Below, piece after piece: positions 31,589-35,471 of a stretch of 35,471 nt of DNA (within the stretch, counting starts at the first letter, position 1; each line of letters opens with the position of its first letter). The notes under the pieces are model-generated. The model did no database searches and was not told where the DNA came from. It saw only the letters and a program-made list of their open reading frames with translations. This DNA comes from Planctomycetales bacterium (lineage in GTDB: Bacteria; Planctomycetota; Phycisphaerae; SM23-33): assembly GCA_030612725.1 (NCBI GenBank), contig JAUWNJ010000032.1, forward strand, positions 1 to 35,471. Direction: 5' to 3'. The position numbers and the translations under genes were made by a program.

Positions 31589-32266
31589 TTATCCTTTCTT
31601 CTGGTTTTGCTTCTTGATTTTTGGGCCTGGTTTTCTTTTTGTCAAGATTCGTCCCAGCAAAGTTTCCAGGTGTTCGATAAATGCGGGCATTCCGCAAGGA
31701 CGGCCAGTCTTCGTGTGGTGGCGAAGACGCTCAACGGCCGCCTCTTCCTCATCCAGCAGCCATTCCCGCCAGTCGCCGACATGATCGGATTTTTCCAGGC
31801 CACCGGATAGAAGCGAATCCTTCCGCAGACCACAGTGGGCCGATGCGCTGCTCCAGGGATACTCTTCTGCCCGCTCGGCCAGACCGGCACGCACCGGATT
31901 TCGCTCGACGTACCGAACGGCTGACCAGAGGTGCCGCTCGTCCAGCGGGCATGAGTAAAACCGCCCCTGCCAGAGGTGTCCGCACAAATCTTGCCGCCGG
32001 TTGATATATGAGGTGTACTGAGAGTTCATCCGTCGCATCGCCTGGCCGAGGGCGTCGGCTGTCTTCGGGACCACCACCAAATGCACGTGATTGGTCATCA
32101 GGCAATATGCCCAGACCTCCAGCCCATACAATTCGCATTGGTCTTTCAGCAAAAGGAGATACTTCTGGCGATCCGCCTCGTTGAAGAAAATATCCTCACG
32201 CCGATTACCACGTTGTGTCAAGTGATGAGGAATATCAGGAACTACGATTCTGGCCAACCTTGCCAT
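31589..32266 (-). CDS. REP-associated tyrosine transposase (RAYT, Y1_Tnp family), copy 1
   Basis: 225 aa starting MARLARIVVPDIPHHLTQRG at ATG 32266; longer frames only add translated REP. The HUH motif is NHVHLVVVP (His60, His62), and the nucleophile is probably Tyr84 or Tyr87 in MNSQYTSYINRR. FNEADRQKYL and RYVERNPVRAGLAERAEEYPWSSA are typical of the REP-associated branch of the IS200/IS605-like superfamily. These single-strand endonucleases recognise REP hairpins. The TAA stop lies at the edge of a REP, and 39 bases of leader separate the ATG from the other REP. All key residues are present, so it may be active. Confidence 0.93.
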   Translation of the reverse strand: MARLARIVVPDIPHHLTQRGNRREDIFFNEADRQKYLLLLKDQCELYGLEVWAYCLMTNHVHLVVVPKTADALGQAMRRMNSQYTSYINRRQDLCGHLWQGRFYSCPLDERHLWSAVRYVERNPVRAGLAERAEEYPWSSASAHCGLRKDSLLSGGLEKSDHVGDWREWLLDEEEAAVERLRHHTKTGRPCGMPAFIEHLETLLGRILTKRKPGPKIKKQNQKKG

Positions 32267-32330
32267 GCAGTAGTAACTACCACGGAAAACGGCCTGCGTC
32301 AAAATAATTAAGTGCTCCGTCCCCTTAATT

Positions 32331-32412
32331 TCGCATGGGAATGGCACAGAACGCATCCGAACGGATACGAGCAGGGCGGAAAGGGGCAATTAAGTGCTCC
32401 GTCCCCTTAATT
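32331..32412 (+). pseudogene. Captured galE 3' tail, copy 1
   Basis: Read in the galE frame it encodes AWEWHRTHPNGYEQGGKG followed by QLSAPSP and stop, the same REP-extended ending as the intact galE (HAWEWHKTHPNGYEQDGKG). It starts abruptly at a REP and ends in one. Several codons differ from the intact galE, so it did not come from that copy recently. Confidence 0.85.
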
Positions 32413-32440
32413 CATTAAGTGCTCCGTCCCCTTAATTCTA

Positions 32441-32573
32441 AGTGTATAAAGCCGACGGATAGCTATCCGTCGGTGGTCTGCCACCAAAAAAACTGTATCA
32501 GTTGAGTTTCAGGAAGGTTTTCCAGGAGGCACACAATATAAAGAAAAAAACATGGGTAGCGTCCCCATGTTTT
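32441..32573. repeat. 133-bp duplicated segment, copy 2
   Basis: Matches 30725-30857 with only a few changes, including the 22-bp palindrome (32452-32473) and the AAAACAT-stem REP (32547-32573). A shortened CCCCATGTTTT array (32574-32605) follows. Confidence 0.88.
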
Positions 32574-32611
32574 CTCCCCATGTTTTCCCCATGTTTTCCC
32601 ATGTTTTCTTA

Positions 32612-32640
32612 CGGCCAGATTTAGTTTTCGGTAGGGACAA
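32612..32640. repeat. Gene-end module, copy 2
   Basis: Same module as at 31032 with two differences in the CGGCCAGATTTAG part. It lies 30 bases beyond the stop of a truncated gene. Confidence 0.8.
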
Positions 32641-32670
32641 CAACAGGCTGTCCCTATTTTCCTTCAAACC

Positions 32671-32874
32671 CTATTGTGGGAGTCGAACTTCACACTCGCC
32701 AGTTTCAATGGTTCCTTTCCAGCAGGGGGTCTCGTCGGCCGGAGCAAAGACAGCCTCCACCTCTCCTTTCAAACGGATAACTGACCCGGAGAGCATACGT
32801 GGCGCCACGCCGTGGCTGAATCTCACCACTTCAGTCCCACCGGGAGGAATCAGAAGTTCCTTCCTCCAATATCC
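32671..32874 (-). pseudogene. C-terminal fragment of an unknown gene cut by a MITE
   Basis: A minus-strand frame of about 67 codons reads WRKELLIPPGGTEVVRFSHG, then MLSGSVIRLKGEVEAVF, and ends GECEVRLPQ with TAG at 32671-32673. It looks like real protein, a beta-rich C-terminal domain, but its 5' side ends exactly at the REP of the 89-bp MITE, and the frame is stopped within that element. No family recognised. Confidence 0.55.
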
Positions 32875-32963
32875 AATTAAGGGGACGGAGCACTTAATTA
32901 TTTTGACGTAGGCTGTTTTCTGTGGTAGTTTCGGTAATAATTAAGTGCTCCGTCCCCTTAATT
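32875..32963. mobile_element. 89-bp MITE/REPIN derived from the RAYT element
   Basis: Two REPs (32875-32899 and 32939-32963) in inverted orientation enclose 39 bases. The first 30 of these (ATTTTGACGTAGGC...GTGGTAGTT) match the reverse complement of the RAYT leader, adjacent to the same REP, with three differences. It therefore has the ends of the autonomous element with the transposase gene lost. Confidence 0.85.
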
Positions 32964-32992
32964 ACCCTTAATTACCTTTAATCTTTAATTTC

Positions 32993-33103
32993 GAGTATCC
33001 CGATTTGGAGGCCATCGTCGCCCACGCATGGGGATGGCACAAGACGCATCCGAACGGATACGAGCAGGGCGGAAAGGGACAATTAAGTGCTCCGTCCCCT
33101 TAA
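32993..33103 (+). pseudogene. Captured galE 3' tail, copy 2 (longest)
   Basis: The galE frame reads EYPDLEAIVAHAWGW then HKTHPNGYEQGGKG and the REP-encoded QLSAPSP stop. It covers more of the gene end than the other copies and differs from the intact galE (QYPSLETIVAHAWEW), pointing to a donor that was a different galE allele. Confidence 0.85.
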
Positions 33104-33250
33104 CTTCATTAAGTGCTCCGTCCCCTTAACTTCGTCCCCTTAACTTCCGGAACTCCCCGGAACTCTGTCCCCGGAACTCCCGTGTCCTGGGAACTCCTGG
33201 GAACTCCTGAACTCCTGTCCCCGGAACTCCGGGAACTCCGGAACTTCTTC
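33081..33250. repeat. Two REPs followed by GGAACTCC array
   Basis: REPs at 33081-33104 and 33108-33130 carry a slightly changed right arm (TTAACT). They pass into roughly ten tandem GGAACTCC-type units, several joined by GTCCCC, the core word of the REP loop. No gene is seen. Confidence 0.8.
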
Positions 33251-33821
33251 ACTTTTCGTCCCGGATGGATTTTTCGGCAGGGACAACAGGGACAATTATC
33301 CATTTACCTTTATTCGTATCAAACTCAAAAACGCCTTGATCCGTAAGTGCTGACCGGCCTACTGCCTTCTTTGCTCGCACCCATTGGTTGTCTATTAGAA
33401 TCTCAAAATTCTTCCCGATAAGACGCTCGTCGAAGTATCCATCCGCATTCAGATCCACCCAAATCCGTCCCTCGTCGATAGGACCGCCGCCGATAGGACC
33501 GCCTGCGTACAATGCCGATGGAGTACCAAGTTCGCCAGCCACTTTATACTCAAAAATAGCCCCTACTTCCTCTTTCATAACATCAATAGACTGCAATCTG
33601 TCGCTCGTAGGTTTGTGGGCTATCTGTACCACGATTCCATCTTTAAGCAGTGGTACCAACAGATTTCCGTCCTTATCTTCACAAATCCCCCATTGCTGTA
33701 CCAAGCGCTCGGCGGGTGTAACAGCCAGATCGAGGATATCTATGACAGCACCCAATATGAGTGCGCAACCAAAACCAAACAAAAAGGTTACAAGGAGTAT
33801 AAGGTATCTGCGCTTTTTCAT
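33249..33821 (-). CDS. Membrane-anchored protein with an EF-hand-like loop, unknown function, 190 aa
   Basis: ATG 33821 (MKKRRYLILLVTFLFGFGCA) is preceded by GGAGAG at 5 bases. A signal anchor spans residues 5-30, so most of the protein is probably outside the cytoplasm. WVDLNADGYFDERL contains D-x-N-x-D-G-x-x-D-E, an EF-hand/dockerin-like calcium loop. The C-terminus (IVPVVPAEKSIRDEK) is encoded by the gene-end module at 33261-33286, so its last residues come from a repeat shared with unrelated neighbours. Base composition is more AT-rich than in the polysaccharide genes. I do not recognise the family. Confidence 0.65.
   Translation of the reverse strand: MKKRRYLILLVTFLFGFGCALILGAVIDILDLAVTPAERLVQQWGICEDKDGNLLVPLLKDGIVVQIAHKPTSDRLQSIDVMKEEVGAIFEYKVAGELGTPSALYAGGPIGGGPIDEGRIWVDLNADGYFDERLIGKNFEILIDNQWVRAKKAVGRSALTDQGVFEFDTNKGKWIIVPVVPAEKSIRDEK
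33261..33286. repeat. Gene-end module, copy 3, coding
   Basis: CCGGATGGAT then TTTTCGGCAGGGACAA. On the minus strand it encodes VVPAEKSIR at the end of the 190-aa protein. Confidence 0.8.
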
Positions 33822-34030
33822 AAGAACTCTCCTTATCAAAGGGCCTTGCGCCGTCTGATTATTTTCATTGATTATCAACTCGCGGCACACAAATGCTCGC
33901 CAGGTCTAATTGTCATTTCTTATCTGGACACTTCTTTTCCGTCCCGCTTGTTTCATCTTCTAACTCTAACTCTTCTTCTAGCGAATCCTCCAACCACTCC
34001 TAATCATCTAAATATAATTAAGGGGACGGT
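33822..34030. other. Intergenic, nothing recognised
   Basis: AT-rich and pyrimidine-rich sequence upstream of the 190-aa protein gene. Apart from a half REP at 34016-34030, I see no structure or gene. The promoter of the downstream minus-strand gene should be here. Confidence 0.5.
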
Positions 34031-34053
34031 AATTAAGGGGACGGAGCACTTAA

Positions 34054-34731
34054 TTATCCTTTCTTCTGGTTTCGCTTCTTGATTTTGGGGCCTGGTTTTC
34101 TTTTTGTCAAGATTCGTCCCAGCAAAGTTTCCAGGTGTTCGATAAATGCGGGCATTCCGCAAGGACGGCCGGTCTTCGTGTGGTGGCGAAGACGCTCAAC
34201 AGCCGCCTCTTCCTCATCCAGCAGCCATTCCCGCCAGTCGCCGACATGATCGGATTTTTCCAAGCCACCGGACAGAAGCGGATCCTTCCGCAGACCACAG
34301 TGGGCCGATGCGCTGCTCCAGGGATACTCTTCTGCCCGCTCGACCAGGCCGGCACGCACCGGATTTCGCTCGACGTACCGAACGGCTGACCAGAAATGCG
34401 ACTCGTCCAGCGGGCATGAGTAAAACCGTCCCTGCCAGAGGTGCCCGCACAAACCTTGCCGCCAGTTGATATATGAGGTGTACTGAGAGTTCATCCGTCG
34501 CATCGCCTGGCCGAGGGCGTCGGCTGTCTTCGGGACCACCACCAAATGCACGTGATTGGTCATCAGACAATACGCCCAGACCTCCAGCCCATACAATTCG
34601 CATTGGTCTTTCAGCAAAAGGAGATACTTCTGGCGATCCGCCTCGTTGAAGAAAATATCCTCACGCCGATTACCACGCTGTGTCAAGTGATGAGGAATAT
34701 CAGGAACTACGATTCTGGCCAACCTTGCCAT
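34054..34731 (-). CDS. REP-associated tyrosine transposase (RAYT, Y1_Tnp family), copy 2
   Basis: 225 aa, with about seven substitutions relative to the copy at 31589 (for example INWRQGLC for INRRQDLC, DESHFW for DERHLW, LVERAEE for LAERAEE). The HUH pair (NHVHLVVVP) and the YTSYIN tyrosines are intact, so neither copy can be called dead from sequence. The leader differs from copy 1 at one position, which it shares with the MITE at 32875, suggesting this copy is closer to the MITE's source. Confidence 0.93.
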   Translation of the reverse strand: MARLARIVVPDIPHHLTQRGNRREDIFFNEADRQKYLLLLKDQCELYGLEVWAYCLMTNHVHLVVVPKTADALGQAMRRMNSQYTSYINWRQGLCGHLWQGRFYSCPLDESHFWSAVRYVERNPVRAGLVERAEEYPWSSASAHCGLRKDPLLSGGLEKSDHVGDWREWLLDEEEAAVERLRHHTKTGRPCGMPAFIEHLETLLGRILTKRKPGPKIKKRNQKKG

Positions 34732-34795
34732 GCAGTAGTAACTACCACGGAAAACGGCCTACGTCAAAATAATTAAGTGCTCCGTCCCCTTAATT

Positions 34796-34877
34796 TCGCA
34801 TGGGAATGGCACAGAACGCATCCGAACGGATACGAGCAGGGCGGAAAGGGGCAATTAAGTGCTCCGTCCCCTTAATT
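34796..34877 (+). pseudogene. Captured galE 3' tail, copy 3
   Basis: Identical over 57 bases to copy 1 at 32331 (AWEWHRTHPNGYEQGGKG, then the REP-encoded end). A further 19-base piece of the same tail (GAGCAGGGCGG...) is repeated at 34881-34899 before another REP. Confidence 0.85.
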
Positions 34878-34960
34878 CTCGAGCAGGGCGGAAAGGGGCA
34901 ATTAAGTGCTCCGTCCCCTTAATTCTAATTCTTTCCCCAGCGTCCCCTATTTCCCTATTT
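34878..34960. repeat. Partial tail plus REP duplication and CCCTATTT array
   Basis: 34881-34924 repeats the last 19 bases of the galE tail with its REP (34900-34924). It is followed by AGCGTCCCCTATTTCCCTATTTCCC, a short array whose word TATTT matches the arm of the TATTTT-stem REP seen inside wecB. Confidence 0.75.
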
Positions 34961-35471
34961 CCCGGAGTTTTCGGCAGGGACAACAGCAGTGTTTGCGAGC
35001 AGGCGCCAGAACACTTGCTCTGCAACTTTTGGATCCATGTCCTCTGGTGGGATCAGATGCGCGATTCCTATGTACCGACCATCCCTATCGCAAATATCAG
35101 CGGATAGGTGGCCTCCCTTCCAAGAAGACGAAAATGCTGTCAGATGTGGAAGATCCAGACGAGTAACCGGCGAGTTGTTGATCTTAAGAAGTAGAAGCGT
35201 CTTTATCTTCCGTGCGTCGGCCCCTTTGGCCTTGTCCAAATCTGTCGGTGTCACGTCATATACTGCCGTAAGCAATTCGACGTCAGATTTGTAAGTTTCC
35301 AAGAAATCCCTCGGATTCGGATAGAACCGGCCTATAATATTGAGAACCTCCGGAGAAGGGGCATTGACATAACTCCAATTATCTCCATGATACGCAAATA
35401 TCGCTTTGAATCTGTTACCGAGATGAGTTCCTTGTACTTCTAACCTGCTGAATACTCCTCCATCTTTCTTT
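34955..35471 (-). CDS. Hypothetical protein, N-terminus beyond window
   Basis: The minus frame is open from the window edge to the stop at 34955, at least 171 codons. It reads GGVFSRLEVQGTHLGNRFKA near the edge, then DVELLTAVYDVTPTDLDKAK, and ends VFWRLLANTAVVPAENSGK. No signal, membrane segment or known motif is visible; it looks like a soluble alpha/beta protein. The last residues VVPAENS are encoded by the gene-end module (34961-34984), as in the unrelated 190-aa protein at 33249. The direction of transcription is the same as for the other genes beside this module. Confidence 0.6.
   Translation of the reverse strand, partial: KKDGGVFSRLEVQGTHLGNRFKAIFAYHGDNWSYVNAPSPEVLNIIGRFYPNPRDFLETYKSDVELLTAVYDVTPTDLDKAKGADARKIKTLLLLKINNSPVTRLDLPHLTAFSSSWKGGHLSADICDRDGRYIGIAHLIPPEDMDPKVAEQVFWRLLANTAVVPAENSGK
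34961..34984. repeat. Gene-end module, copy 4, coding
   Basis: CCCGGAG then TTTTCGGCAGGGACAAC. It encodes the VVPAENSGK terminus of the last gene and adjoins a short-period array on its other side. Confidence 0.78.

Larger units (their letters stand above)
31566..32412. mobile_element. 847-bp REP-RAYT-REP-galE tail-REP unit, copy 1
   Basis: Order: REP 31566-31590, transposase gene on the minus strand, 39-base leader, REP 32306-32330, a 57-base galE 3' fragment, REP 32388-32412. The same 847-bp arrangement recurs at 34031-34877 with few substitutions, and the galE fragment is identical. The element proper is probably the 765 bp from the first to the second REP. Confidence 0.88.
34031..34877. 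mobile_element. 847-bp REP-RAYT-REP-galE tail-REP unit, copy 2
   Basis: Same order and spacing as 31566-32412: REP 34031-34055, transposase gene, leader, REP 34771-34795, galE tail 34796-34852, REP 34853-34877. A half REP (34016-34030) abuts the left end. Confidence 0.88.

Noticed and set aside
31566-31590. REP palindromes as rho-independent terminators
   Set aside because: The stems are AT-rich and short, no T-tract follows, and copies occur inside coding sequence and in both orientations.
30185-34924. Possible CRISPR array
   Set aside because: The repeats have no regular 30-40 base unique spacers and no cas genes are present; they are REP palindromes and short tandem arrays.
31032-34984. 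Integron with attC sites
   Set aside because: The boundary module has no paired R/L boxes and no integron-type integrase is seen; only the positional analogy remains.

Overview
The window looks like a chromosomal contig from a Planctomycetota bacterium, most likely of the Phycisphaerae type. This is an inference from gene content, TTG/GTG starts and dispersed hairpin repeats, including one that reads HGRDARG in protein; no ribosomal marker is present to prove it.

Region 1 (1-22,000) is an exopolysaccharide locus, nearly all on the minus strand. In transcription order it encodes a SPOR/TPR lipoprotein, a Wza-type export lipoprotein, a Wzz/GumC chain-length protein, a CpsD-like P-loop protein lacking the Walker A lysine, a Wzy-like O-antigen polymerase, a Wzx-like flippase, a GT2 and three GT4 glycosyltransferases, a WcaJ/WbaP-type initiating sugar phosphotransferase and two large TPR proteins. 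A plus-strand DUF354-methyltransferase fusion follows, then two tandem non-hydrolysing UDP-GlcNAc 2-epimerases and two more glycosyltransferases, the last cut by the window edge. Together these could charge a polyprenyl lipid, build the repeat unit, flip it, polymerise it and export it (Wzx/Wzy pathway). Many neighbouring genes overlap by 4-19 bases.

Region 2 (22,180-26,900) has rluB, a hairpin pair, a stub of a phage-type integrase, and an integration scar at an initiator tRNA-Met gene. A 44-bp copy of the tRNA 3' half lies 3.4 kb from the intact tRNA. The DNA between them carries a SERCA-type P-type ATPase that looks richer in GC than its surroundings.

Region 3 (27,076-30,061) is a plus-strand operon with overlapping ends: a GH10-like protein lacking both expected catalytic glutamates, a ComEA-like helix-hairpin-helix protein, and galE.

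Region 4 (30,039-35,471) is the unusual part. Downstream of galE there are four junctions of similar design. Each has, on the plus strand, a galE 3' end running into a REP palindrome, then a short-period array, then a conserved module (TTTTCGG-YAGGGACAA), then an unrelated gene pointing back on the minus strand. Two REP-flanked Y1 (RAYT) transposase genes sit in an 847-bp unit present twice, and an 89-bp MITE appears derived from its leader. REP hairpins here share a 13-nt loop beginning GGGGACG but have different stems. A pair of the same design lies in frame inside one of the epimerase genes far upstream. The region reads as a REP/RAYT-driven cassette array that has captured a galE tail and diversified the gene next to it.
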